A DNA stretch of 15,655 bases, taken from contig MU602986.1 of assembly GCA_025201865.1 (NCBI GenBank), positions 3,516 through 19,170 on the forward strand. The letters are read 5' to 3'. A model generated the notes under the pieces. The model searched no databases, was not told the DNA's origin, and worked only from the letters and a program-made list of their open reading frames with translations. The DNA comes from Ramicandelaber brevisporus (lineage: Eukaryota > Kickxellomycota > Ramicandelaberales > Ramicandelaberaceae). The position numbers were made by a program, and so were the translations under genes. Positions 1-7,518 of this stretch are shown piece by piece; the stretch's first letter is position 1, and every line of letters begins with the position of its first letter.

Positions 1-183
1 ATTAAGTGAATGAATGAGACGATTGGCAAACATTTGCAAGCTGTAAATGCGAGTCCACTGCATCTTATATGCCTGTAGCATTTAACTACTCAACTTCAGA
101 TACATTCGCTTGTGCCAGTTCACATCACATGTAGTCTCCTCCCACATTATCACTCATTAATCAAAATCAGTTTTCATCAAAAA
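1..183. other. 5' flank of the tRNA gene, no gene seen
   Basis: AT-rich sequence with no open reading frame of useful length on either strand and no recognisable RNA fold. It is probably the 3' flank of a gene to the left plus the upstream region of the tRNA gene. Confidence 0.5.
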
Positions 184-255
184 GGATCTTTAGCTCAGTG
201 GTAGAGCAATCGGCTGCAGTCCGATAGGTCACCGGTTCAAATCCGGTAGGGTCCT
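184..255 (+). tRNA. tRNA-Cys (anticodon GCA)
   Basis: A complete cloverleaf without an intron. The acceptor stem pairs 184-190 with 248-254, including G-T wobbles. The D stem is 193-196 with 204-207, the anticodon stem 209-213 with 221-225, and the T stem 231-235 with 243-247. The anticodon GCA is at 216-218 within loop CTGCAGT, so it reads TGC/TGT cysteine codons. The discriminator base at 255 is T, the identity base typical of cysteine tRNAs. The internal RNA polymerase III promoter is visible: A box TAGCTCAGTGG at 191-201 and B box GGTTCAAATCC at 234-244, the latter with A where G is usual. No CCA is encoded, as expected for a nuclear tRNA. It lies 144 bp upstream of the MED19-like start codon on the same strand. 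Confidence 0.95.
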
Positions 256-268
256 TCTCTATTGATGC

Positions 269-272
269 TTTT
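269..272 (+). terminator. Probable Pol III terminator of tRNA-Cys
   Basis: This is the first run of four T residues after the tRNA, 13 bases past the discriminator. Four Ts is near the minimum for RNA polymerase III termination, so read-through to later T runs is possible. Confidence 0.4.
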
Positions 273-399
273 CATTCTTTACTTTCGGTTCATCGTGTTC
301 TCCAGCGCGCGTTCATTTTGACTTCTTCTCATCTTGTTTCTGCTCTCTTTTTGTAATACTTTTTTTTTCTTACTTCTTTATCTTTCCTATACACTATCA

Positions 400-1251
400 A
401 TGTCTGCAGCAGGTCCAGTGAGTGGAGGAGCAGCAACAGCAGCAACAGCAGTAGCCGATGGAGCGTCCAGACTTGTTCTCATCGGCGATGATCTGTTGCT
501 CGATCAACACATTCCAGCGTCAGTAATATCAGGCAGCGAAGACCTTGTTTCAAAGTTTGGCTTGACTGCCATGTATGAACACTATGTACGTCCCACTCTT
601 AATCAACAGCAACAGCAGCAACAGCAACCATCTCCTCATCATCCTCCATCAGAATCATTGGCACCACTATCATCCTCCATCAACACTTCATCAGCAGCAT
701 CGACGGTACCGGCGACAATGATTATTCCGGAAATGCTTGATGCCGATTCGCACTATCTCAAATCAACCGCAGGCACGGCATTTTTACCATCCGGCGGCAC
801 TGGTAATGGAGGTGGAGGCGGAGGAGGCGGAGGCGGCGGAGGAGGAGAGCCAATCCTGCGCGATTTGATCATGGCACCAGCTTTGGACACTGAACAGATT
901 GTGCCGTTTGACACGCGTACTCTCCAACAGGCGTTTACATTGAGACCCGGACAGCTGTTTAATGTGGATCCAGAACTGTATAATATGGGATTTGAGGCTT
1001 CGAGTAAGGACACGTATACAATGTACATGATTCACCAGCAGAAGCTACAACGGCAGCAAAATCCTCAACAACAGCAGCAGCAAACACAGCAACAGCAAAA
1101 CCAACAGCAACAACAAGCGGCGACGAGGAAACGAGGACATGGTGAAGCTGACGAGCATGGGAATGAAGCTGCATCGGCAACAGCAGCAACGACACCGGCG
1201 ACAAACGGTGGTAATGCAGTTACTAAACGACCTCGCGAATCATCCTCCTAA
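400..1251 (+). CDS. MED19: Mediator complex subunit 19 (MED19/Rox3)-like protein
   Basis: A 283-residue protein that I read as the Mediator head subunit MED19/Rox3, which helps couple activators to RNA polymerase II in the nucleus. Two blocks match the family pattern. Residues 48-67 (DLVSKFGLTAMYEHYVRPTL) resemble the N-terminal helix with its conserved Tyr. Residues 150-198 run EPILRDLIMAP, a short spacer, then LRPGQLFNVDPELY, like the family's SLRxLIEKPP ... LxPGPLPEQYR core. A 13-glycine run (137-149) sits just before the core. Poly-Gln tracts lie at 69-76 and about 213-237, and the C-terminus is basic (TRKRG, TKRPR) like the Lys/Arg-rich MED19 tail. I start at ATG 400, the first in-frame ATG; upstream codons in this frame translate the pyrimidine-rich leader and only mimic a signal peptide. 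The assignment rests on motif recall without a search, so a different polyQ nuclear protein remains possible. Confidence 0.6.
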   Translation: MSAAGPVSGGAATAATAVADGASRLVLIGDDLLLDQHIPASVISGSEDLVSKFGLTAMYEHYVRPTLNQQQQQQQQPSPHHPPSESLAPLSSSINTSSAASTVPATMIIPEMLDADSHYLKSTAGTAFLPSGGTGNGGGGGGGGGGGGGEPILRDLIMAPALDTEQIVPFDTRTLQQAFTLRPGQLFNVDPELYNMGFEASSKDTYTMYMIHQQKLQRQQNPQQQQQQTQQQQNQQQQQAATRKRGHGEADEHGNEAASATAATTPATNGGNAVTKRPRESSS

Positions 1252-1568
1252 TGACTGATACTAATTAGACGCTTTTAAACCACGATGATGTTGAAACAAT
1301 GGAGTAAAACAGGTCACAAAAAGCAGAACAGGGGTGAATGAATAGGATCGATGACTAAATAAATAAAACAGGAAGTTGCAGATGGATGACAAGATGGCAA
1401 GATGGAAAGTAGAGTAGAGTGGAGTAGAGTGGATGAAGTGAGAGGAAGTAAAGAAAGAAGAATTACGATGATTATTATAGCACATGATGGAAGTAGATAG
1501 GGTAGAACAAAGAAAAATGGCAATGCAAAAGACGGGGAAACAATATAAAAAAAATGAAACGGTAACTG
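1252..1568. other. Convergent intergenic gap (317 bp)
   Basis: The 3' flanks of the MED19-like gene (from the left) and the LONRF-like gene (from the right) share this interval. It is purine-rich on the plus strand, with an imperfect 10-bp duplication of GAGTAGAGTG near 1410-1432. No further gene is seen; short frames here are low-complexity. Confidence 0.5.
1358..1367 (+). promoter_or_regulatory. Putative polyadenylation signal of MED19-like gene
   Basis: Two overlapping AATAAA hexamers (AATAAATAAA) lie about 107 bases after the stop codon. The position and motif fit a cleavage/polyadenylation signal, but fungal signals are loose and A-rich runs are common here. Confidence 0.4.
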
Positions 1569-2868
1569 TCATGCGTATTGACCAGGAACTTGCTTCGGTG
1601 GCGGACCAGGGGCTTGGCCAGTTGCGAGCATCATCTGATAGAAGGCAGCCACCATTTGTAACGCGGTGCTGAGTCTAGCTCTGGTGTTAGTCGAGCTAAA
1701 CAGTAGCAGCTTTTGCCATTCATCGATTGGTAACAAGGCCGACAGGTAGAATGACATCATCGTCGGATCACTTGGTGGACAGCCATGTGTGCCCATTGTC
1801 AGAGCAAACGAGACTGCAGTTGGCGATGTCTTGGAGAATGCCTGAATGTGGTAGTAAATGAGCACCATCATGCGGCCGATCGAGTGTGGATGTGTGAAAT
1901 GAGACAATGTAGAGGCATCCAAGTTGCGGGCGTGATTGCTAGCTGCAATGTTGACATTGTCGATACTGAAAGTCTGACTCATATCTGGCGGGCTGATGGG
2001 CTGTGGCGGTGATATTGGATCTGGAATTGGAGTGGTTGGAGATATGGTTGATTCGTAAGCAAGAATAGATCGCTCAAGCTCTTGAAACTGACTGAAGTAC
2101 TGCACATCGCCTGAAACGGACTCGAGGGCTTGCTTGAACGCTGCAAATTCAGTCGCTACCGAATTGTTGTCATCATCATCGAGAGCAATAATGTTGCACG
2201 TCATATGACCAAAGTATGTGTCGTGGTTAAACAAACGCACGCGCCGAATGCCTTTAACAGCGAGGTAGAGTCGACCATCAGTCAGCATTTCAATACTCTG
2301 AACTTGAACGATGGCACCAATTGAAGGAGGAACACCTGCACCACCGCTGCTGTCCATGGAAATCACAAACTGGCCAGGCTCGAGTGCAATGAGGGGATAA
2401 ACAACACTTGGTCGAGAGGAGGCTTGCTGTTGTTGCTGTTGTTGCTGTTGCTGTTGCTGCTGTTGTTCTGGCTGCTTCGTTGACGCCATTTGAGGCGACG
2501 ATTGTGGCAAATTGACTGTGACTGGTCTGCCATCCTGGTCGACAACGGGTGGGACTGGCGGCCCTTCGTCGGCATGCTGTCGCTTGCGCATAATCCGCCG
2601 TACCATGAGCCGCATCTTGGGATCTTCGATAAGCAGAGTCTGAACGACACCAGGGAACACCAGTGCAGAATGGACAAGAACAGATGCCTCCCATACAGTT
2701 GGTAGGAGAGTACGTACGCCGGGTGGCAGATATCGATGAGCAACAAAGATATCACGAGCCACAGTGGCAACAGGACGACATGACGGTTTCGATAGCATGA
2801 CGTCAAATGGAGCGAGTAGGCAGCGGCAGTATGGACAAGTCGGCTGATAGAGCTGCTGCTGCTGCTGC

Positions 2869-2899
<31 letters not shown>

Positions 2900-4364
2900 G
2901 CTGTTGTTGTTGTTGCTGCTGCTGGAGTGCTTCCAAATAATTAGGGGTAGCGGAGGAGAGAGCAGGTGATGTATAGCCACCGGACTGAGGTGAAACGGGT
3001 TGCGAGGAATATGAATCGGGTACTGTTGACGCAGGTGTAGAATTATTGGCGAGTGCAGCTGTTGCTGTAGCTGCTGTTGCTGTTGCCGCTGCCACTGCTG
3101 CTGTGGTTGCTACTGCATCGGCGGCTTGTTGATCCATATGGGTGAGCAAGCAGTCTCGGCAGAAGGTGTGACCGCAAGGGGTTGTCAGCGGGTCGAATGC
3201 TACGCCGAGACACAGTGGACACTCGAGTAGTTTTCTCAAATCGGCCATAAACCTTTCCGCCACTGCATTTTCACTCGATAAGGAGCGCTGGTGTGATTGC
3301 TGCCGATGAGACTGGAGCCGCGATTGTGAGGAGGAAGAGAGGGAGGAGGAAAAGGCTTGATGCTGTTGGTCTCCATGGTGAAGGTCGATTTCGTTGTCGA
3401 TCTCATTGTAATTCTGGTGAGACCGCAGGACCCAATCAAAACTCGCCGATCGAGCGTGGTGGTCACAACACAGAGACGACGCACTGGCACCCTTCATATT
3501 TGACGTTGCCGATGTTGCGGAGTTTGAAGTGTCAATCTTACTCCAATCGGCATCGCTGCTGGGCGGAGAATGAATGGCGTTGAAAATGTGCCGATCGCCA
3601 CAAGCCGAATGAACGCAAGGAGGTGCGAATGAATCGGGCGTGGTAGTGGTAGTGGTTGCTGCTGATGCTGTGCTAGGAGTGTCAACACTGCCAAACGAGA
3701 CTGTCAATGAAAGAGCTGCCGATGGAGGCTTTTGAGTGGGACATTGCTGACTGATGCAAGTCGTCGCTGCTGTCGCCGTTGTCGTCGTCGTTGTTGTTGT
3801 CGTTGTTGTCGTCGTTACACTCGACGCATGGCTTTGTGGTCGCCGATCGATTCCCACATTCAACCCGCTGCCATTGCAGTATTGCAAAGAGTATGTCGAC
3901 GCAGGGTGTTCGCGGTGTCTGGTGAAACAGTCTCCCATGTCAATGTCATCGCCATTGACTTCGTCCACCACGATCGCCATTGCCTCGCACTCACCACCAC
4001 TGTCTCCAGTTGATGCTGTTGCTGATGCTACTGCTGCTGTTGATGCTCCCGTTGATGATTTGTTTGTGACGAAGGTGTCTCTGTATATGCGTAGCATGTT
4101 GCTGAGCACGTAGTCGCTTTCGATATCAGTGTTGACATGCTTGCGGAATGGACAGCTCTCCCATGGACAGCGAGCTGCCGTCCAGGCACGATACACTGCT
4201 CTCACTGGGAAGCATGTTTTACAGATTGCTGAGCCGCATGGCAAAACAACTGGGTCGCTGTTGTCGTCGGCCGCAAGCAGATTGCCGCAAGCAGTGCACT
4301 TCAGGGCTGCCTCGAGCACACTGCGCAGGAGAGCGCTCGAAGGTGTATGGAAGTTGTACGGCAT
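1569..4364 (-). CDS. LONRF-type protein: two RING fingers plus LON N-terminal domain
   Basis: A 931-residue protein resembling LON-domain/RING-finger (LONRF) proteins, a family of putative E3 ubiquitin ligases in protein quality control. A first RING-like motif has C23-x2-C26, C43, C48-x2-C51 and C66-x4-C71, with Ser45 where the zinc-binding His is usual. A canonical second RING starts at C382-x2-C385 with C397-G-H399 and C402-x2-C405, but its last pair C510-x2-C513 comes after a 104-residue insertion holding 24 consecutive Gln. The LON domain begins around V569-FPG and RLMVRR, is interrupted by a linker with 14 Gln (634-647), and continues with PLIALEPG, GAIVQV and GRLYLAVKG. The C-terminal part (LSALLPIDEWQKLLL, ARLSTALQMV) matches the helical end of LON-N domains. 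Residues 100-380 are Ser/Thr/Ala-rich and probably disordered. ATG 4364 is the first in-frame ATG; its context (T at -3) is weak. Ligase activity is inferred. Confidence 0.8.
2424..2465 (-). repeat. CAA/CAG tract, 14 Gln within the LON domain
   Basis: Fourteen glutamine codons, CAA and CAG interspersed, encoding residues 634-647 of the LONRF-like protein. The tract lies in a linker between the RLMVRR helix and the following strand segment of the LON domain. Confidence 0.85.
2853..2924 (-). repeat. CAA/CAG tract, 24 Gln within RING finger 2
   Basis: Twenty-four uninterrupted glutamine codons. In the coding direction they run (CAG)3 (CAA)4 CAG (CAA)10 (CAG)6. The pure runs of ten CAA and six CAG are long enough to be length-polymorphic by replication slippage. 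The tract ends a few residues before Cys510 of the second RING. Confidence 0.9.
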
Positions 4365-4424
4365 ATATGTATATATATAACCTCCCTCAGCTTGCAAACC
4401 GCCGCTTGGCTCGTCGTCAAGCTG

Positions 4425-4445
4425 AACAGTGAACAGTGAACAGTG
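4425..4445. repeat. Tandem repeat AACAGTG x3
   Basis: Three exact consecutive 7-bp units, immediately beside the putative splice acceptor of the LONRF-like leader. Confidence 0.9.
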
Positions 4446-4458
4446 AAAAATGGAAAAG

Positions 4459-4482
4459 GAAAAAGAAAAAGAAAAAGAAAAA
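4459..4482. repeat. Tandem repeat GAAAAA x4
   Basis: Four exact 6-bp units followed by GAAAG. On the minus strand this is a TTTTTC pyrimidine tract in the LONRF-like leader or intron end. Confidence 0.9.
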
Positions 4483-4756
4483 GAAAGTGAAATTGAGGAA
4501 GCTCGAAGATAAAACAGCAACTACAACAACAATAATAATAACAGCCTCTGCACACGCCAGGCGAGCAATCGAGCGCAACTGGGAATGCAAAGTAGAGGAA
4601 AGGTAAACAGGTCGGTCAACAAAAAAACAAAAACAAAAACAAAGACAGAAATAAAGAAAGAAAGGAAGGAAAGAAAGGAAATGGCTGACTGGAGCGGTGA
4701 TGAGCGTTTACCTGATTGAGATAAACTTACACACGAATCTTTGCCGAAAAGTGCAC

Positions 4757-4781
4757 ATGTTGCGTATGTTGCGTATGTTGC
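4757..4781. repeat. Tandem repeat ATGTTGCGT x2.8
   Basis: Two full 9-bp units and a third that diverges after seven bases. Confidence 0.85.
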
Positions 4782-4791
4782 AGCAGAGCAT

Positions 4792-4821
4792 AGTCCAGTC
4801 CAGTCCAGTCCAGTCCAGTCC
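4792..4821. repeat. Tandem repeat AGTCC x6
   Basis: Six exact 5-bp units, eleven bases after the ATGTTGCGT array. The unit length is not a multiple of three, which fits non-coding DNA. Confidence 0.95.
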
Positions 4822-5029
4822 ATCCTTTTCTCTTCGGGTCGATCGTAACTTTCGTGCCTTTTGGGAAAACATCCATCCCTTCGCCACAACCTCCTTCCCC
4901 TCCCTCTCCCTCAGTCTCCTGAGCTCGATCCAAAAACGGCTGTGAAAATAGAGAGAAGCTTGCCCGATGCACACACATGATGACGTGATTAGGCAATCAG
5001 GATGAAGGAGAGCAGTTTACACACAAATC

Positions 5030-5073
5030 GGCAGCCCGATGGCAGCCCGATGGCAGCCCGATGGCAACCCGAT
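5030..5073. repeat. Tandem repeat GGCAGCCCGAT x4
   Basis: Four 11-bp units, the last with A in place of the G at position 5, followed by a partial fifth unit (GGCA). It is a small GC-rich minisatellite. Confidence 0.95.
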
Positions 5074-5150
5074 GGCATTGTGATAATGCTCTACTTGGTG
5101 ACGATCGACGTTTCTGCCAGCCGAGACTTCTTGGCCGATCGTGGTAAAGC

Positions 5151-5174
5151 CAAGTCCAAGTCCAAGTCCAAATC
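5151..5174. repeat. Tandem repeat CAAGTC x4
   Basis: Three exact 6-bp units and a fourth with one substitution (CAAATC), about 60 bp beyond the eIF3e stop codon. Confidence 0.9.
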
Positions 5175-5233
5175 CAAAAAAGAAAGAAAGAACACATTGA
5201 TATTGGTTTTAAATAAAGAGAGGATGACAAAAA

Positions 5234-6721
5234 CTAGTGGGCAGCTACTTTTACGGACTTGTTAGCGATGGTTGATTTGATAGTTGATGAAGTTGTGGTG
5301 GTGGTGTTGGTGGCTGTAGTGGTTGGGTTGGAGGCGGCAGCAGCAGCGGCAGCAGCGGCCATGGCGGCTTGAGCAGCCTGGGCGGCGGCCTGTCGAATGG
5401 CCTTTTCCCGCTTCTTGATGGTGTTGGTCTGGAGCTGAGCACCGAAGGCCAGACCCTTGGTCTTCTCAATGACCTGCTGGTAGACTGAGCCAACCTGCTG
5501 GTTCATGATGATGATGCCATTCTGGAAGTCAATCTTGGCGTCCATGCGGGTGTCGCGGATGAGGTGCACAATCCACTGCTCGCCCTCCTTCTCCTCCATG
5601 TTCAGGTTCGCAATGAGCTGCTTGATGCTGACGCGCTGGTGGACCTGGCAGTAAACCTCGGCCAGGAAGCAGCGGGCATTCTCCATGAACTCGCCAACAA
5701 GGGTGGCCAAAAAGTAATCGTGCTGCAGGGCAACGGCGCACTCGGCGAGACGCTGCTGAGCGCCATCAAAGTCAAACTGCAGATACAAGCAGGCCAGGAA
5801 ACCGGTGACTGGGTCGGAGGCAATGATGTCATCGCCGGTGGACAGCAGAGAGGAAGAGGAGCTCTCGCACTGGATGGCCTTGATCAGCTCAGACATCATG
5901 GCTCGTCTGCGCTTGTTCATGACGAGCGCGGCGGCCAGGTAGCGCAGAATCCACGGGCAGCTGGTCTGGATCGTGTTGATGTACTGCGGCAACAGGAACA
6001 TGTCCACAATGGCGTCGCGGCCGCGTGGATGGTTAAAGTACACAAACAGAGCCCAGTGGATCACCCAGGTGCGCTGCTGCATTTGGACAAGTGGCGACTC
6101 AAAGGAGCCCTTGTCAACGATATCAGCGAGCTTGCGCAGCTCATCCAGAGCACGGTCCCAGCTGGCCAGCATGATTTCACACGCGAGCTTGCCCCACTGA
6201 GCGTTGAGGGTCAGACGCGGGTCAACAGACAGCACACTGAAGTGATACAACATGTCGGCGGCAGCACCATGGTTGCCGGCGCTGTAGTGCAGATAGCCGA
6301 GATGGTACAGTGGCTCGATGGCCTCATTCGTCACGCCAAAGTTCTCCTGGAGATAACGAATGTTGAGCAGCTTGTCCGTCTTCAATGCTTTGACCACGTT
6401 TTCGTTCTCAATCAGGCTACGGATCTTCTCCGACTTGGCCTCGAGATCAGCCAGCTTGGCGTCAAAGGCAGCCTGGCGCTTGTCAAAGCGCTCCTTGGCG
6501 GCGGCATCGGAGGCGGCACCTGGGAGCTCGCTGTAGAGGCTGCGCGTGAACTCAATCAAGTTGGTCTTGTCGAGAAGCTCAAACTTTGCCTTCTGCAGAT
6601 CCTCGGCTGGATACAAGTCGTGTTCAGACAAGAAGTGCAGCAGTGGGAATGCGAGCTGGCGATCGAGGAACGGCAGCAGCCGCGTGATCGAGTCGTGTTT
6701 TGCCGTCTTTGCTAATGTCAT
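5234..6721 (-). CDS. EIF3E: Eukaryotic translation initiation factor 3 subunit e (eIF3e/Int6)
   Basis: A 495-residue subunit of the eIF3 complex, which in the cytoplasm scaffolds the 43S pre-initiation complex on the 40S ribosome. The N-terminal helical domain starts as in the family (SITRLLPFLDRQLAFPLLHF, residues 11-30, then LSEHDLY). The highly conserved stretch QQRTWVIHWALFVYFNHPRG covers 215-234. DFDGAQQRLAEC follows at 317-328, and the PCI winged-helix region at about 335-420 includes GEFMENAR, EQWIVHLIRDTRMDAKID and YQQVIEKTKGL. Length is slightly above the roughly 445 residues of human eIF3e. The excess is a short insertion (SSSSSLLSTGDD, about 287-298) and a lineage-specific Ala-rich then Thr-rich tail (445-485) in place of the usual C-terminus. 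The ATG at 6721 gives the expected N-terminus. Codon use is strongly biased and similar to neighbouring eL6, suggesting high expression. Confidence 0.96.
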   Translation of the reverse strand: MTLAKTAKHDSITRLLPFLDRQLAFPLLHFLSEHDLYPAEDLQKAKFELLDKTNLIEFTRSLYSELPGAASDAAAKERFDKRQAAFDAKLADLEAKSEKIRSLIENENVVKALKTDKLLNIRYLQENFGVTNEAIEPLYHLGYLHYSAGNHGAAADMLYHFSVLSVDPRLTLNAQWGKLACEIMLASWDRALDELRKLADIVDKGSFESPLVQMQQRTWVIHWALFVYFNHPRGRDAIVDMFLLPQYINTIQTSCPWILRYLAAALVMNKRRRAMMSELIKAIQCESSSSSLLSTGDDIIASDPVTGFLACLYLQFDFDGAQQRLAECAVALQHDYFLATLVGEFMENARCFLAEVYCQVHQRVSIKQLIANLNMEEKEGEQWIVHLIRDTRMDAKIDFQNGIIIMNQQVGSVYQQVIEKTKGLAFGAQLQTNTIKKREKAIRQAAAQAAQAAMAAAAAAAAASNPTTTATNTTTTTSSTIKSTIANKSVKVAAH

Positions 6722-6811
6722 GCAAGGCGCTGTAGTAGTAGTTGTTGAGTAGACTGATGAAGAGACCGCTCCTTCTGAACTGAGAGAAAAAAAGGATCGA
6801 TCGATCGGCTG

Positions 6812-6835
6812 TCTAGTTATCTAGTTGTCTAGCTG
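6812..6835. repeat. 8-bp tandem repeat TCTAGTTR x3
   Basis: Units TCTAGTTA, TCTAGTTG and TCTAGCTG lie in a row, next to the palindromic GATCGATCGATCG at 6795-6807, about 90 bp upstream of the eIF3e start. Confidence 0.8.
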
Positions 6836-7208
6836 TTTGTTGCAGTTGCTGGAACGCCGCGTGAAACTGTTGTCCTGGTAGGATGGCTGCTACTGCTGCT
6901 GTTGCTGCTGCTGTTCAGCGATCTAGAGGCGTTTGTTCACTTTTTGAAGAAGAAAGTTTCTTTTGGGGGCGATTCTTTGCTGTCGCTGTGTCTGCCCTTC
7001 GTCTTCCAACTTGCGCAAGAGAGTCTGCTCTGTTTCTGTGTCTGTGTGTGCTTGCCTATGTGTGTGTGTGCTTGCTTGCGCGCTGCTCGCTGGTAGGTAG
7101 ATCAGCTTTGTTGCTCGCTATTTTCTTATTGCCTCTTTCCTTTTCTCTCTCTTGCTTTCTCTCGCTTTCTCTCTCTGTATGTGCGCACACTCTTGCCCGC
7201 CCGCCTAT

Positions 7209-7222
7209 GTGTGTGTGTGTGT
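7209..7222. repeat. GT microsatellite (7 units)
   Basis: Seven GT units after GCCTAT. A second GT-rich run near 7038-7070 contains the same GCCTATGTGTGTGTGTG string, so the two form an imperfect direct repeat about 150 bp apart. Confidence 0.85.
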
Positions 7223-7518
7223 GCAAGCCAGAGTAGATCTAGTATTAATTTTTTTTTTCCCTCTCCGTTCAATTTTTATTCATATCGGGCCAACGTGAAC
7301 AAAAATTGTCAGAAGCGCGCAGGCGAGAGACACATCGTAGCATTTTAATAAACAAATTCACCCTGCCAGCCCACGCCCGCCCGCCCGCACTGTCCCGTTC
7401 TGAGTACTGGCTGCTTTGATCTGCCTTTTGCTGGTCTTGAATCTGTCTCTCACAACGAAATCCTGATTTCAACTTACTTGATTGAAAGAAAAAAACGGCT
7501 CGTCAACAGCAGATTAGA

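Larger units (their letters stand above)
4422..4730 (-). other. Possible leader intron of the LONRF-like gene
   Basis: On the minus strand a consensus donor GTAAGT begins at 4730 and a TTCAG acceptor ends at 4422, preceded by a long pyrimidine tract made of the GAAAAA repeat read in reverse. An alternative donor CAG|GTAAAC begins at 4711. No clear CTAAC-type branch site is visible. An ATG in the putative first exon (4791) would not join in frame with the main coding region after splicing, so the start at 4364 stands either way. Confidence 0.35.
4365..5233. promoter_or_regulatory. Upstream interval of the LONRF-like gene and 3' flank of eIF3e
   Basis: 869 bp between two minus-strand genes. 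The part nearest the LONRF-like start has no ATG on the minus strand until 4758, consistent with a leader of several hundred bases. The interval contains at least six tandem repeats of unrelated units, three CGATCG palindromes (4840-4845, 5102-5107, 5136-5141) and one TGACGTGA at 4981-4988 that resembles a CRE/ATF-type bZIP site. No coding frame here looks real. Confidence 0.5.
6722..7518. promoter_or_regulatory. Divergent promoter interval between eIF3e and eL6
   Basis: 797 bp between the start codons of two translation genes on opposite strands, so both promoters must lie here. No minus-strand ATG occurs for about 550 bases upstream of eIF3e, and no plus-strand ATG from about 7210 to the eL6 start, which fits long uAUG-free leaders. 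Contents: GATCGATCGATCG at 6795-6807, three 8-bp TCTAGTTR-like units at 6812-6835, GT-rich runs at about 7038-7070 and 7209-7222, CT-rich tracts at 7131-7175 and 7249-7265, and a CCCG run near 7373-7390. TATTAAT at 7243-7249 could serve as an AT-rich core element for eL6. I see no classic fungal ribosomal-protein box. Confidence 0.6.

Noticed and set aside
334-399. N-terminal hydrophobic extension of the MED19-like frame resembling a signal peptide
   Set aside because: It has no ATG (it opens at TTG) and is simply the translated T/C-rich leader. The first ATG is at 400 and a nuclear protein needs no signal peptide.
4365-4520. Extension of the LONRF-like frame upstream to a TTG
   Set aside because: No ATG lies in it. 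The Ser-Phe repeat peptide is the translation of the GAAAAA repeat on the opposite strand and fits an intron end or leader.
4697-4996. Several short frames across the AGTCC and ATGTTGCGT repeats
   Set aside because: They arise from tandem repeats (WTGLDWTGL-type and RMLRML-type strings) in non-coding DNA and match no family.
5564-6715. A 383-codon plus-strand open frame antisense to eIF3e
   Set aside because: Its codons are exactly in register with the eIF3e codons, so stops could arise only from TTA, CTA or TCA sense codons, which this biased gene avoids. The translation has no recognisable family features; it is a shadow of codon bias.
6750-6785. C/D-box-like snoRNA signals (CTGATGA ... 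CTGA)
   Set aside because: The boxes are only about 25 bases apart, with no terminal stem and no room for a guide sequence.
6780-6940. Possible leader intron of eIF3e (TTTTTTTCTCTCAG ending at 6780, minus strand)
   Set aside because: The acceptor looks good, but no donor better than GTGAAC (from 6940) or GTAGCA is present within a few hundred bases, so I do not annotate it.
7177-7509. Possible leader intron of eL6 (GTATGT at 7177 to CAACAG at 7509)
   Set aside because: The donor is consensus, but the sequence before the acceptor is A-rich with no pyrimidine tract and several competing AGs, so the pairing is too weak.
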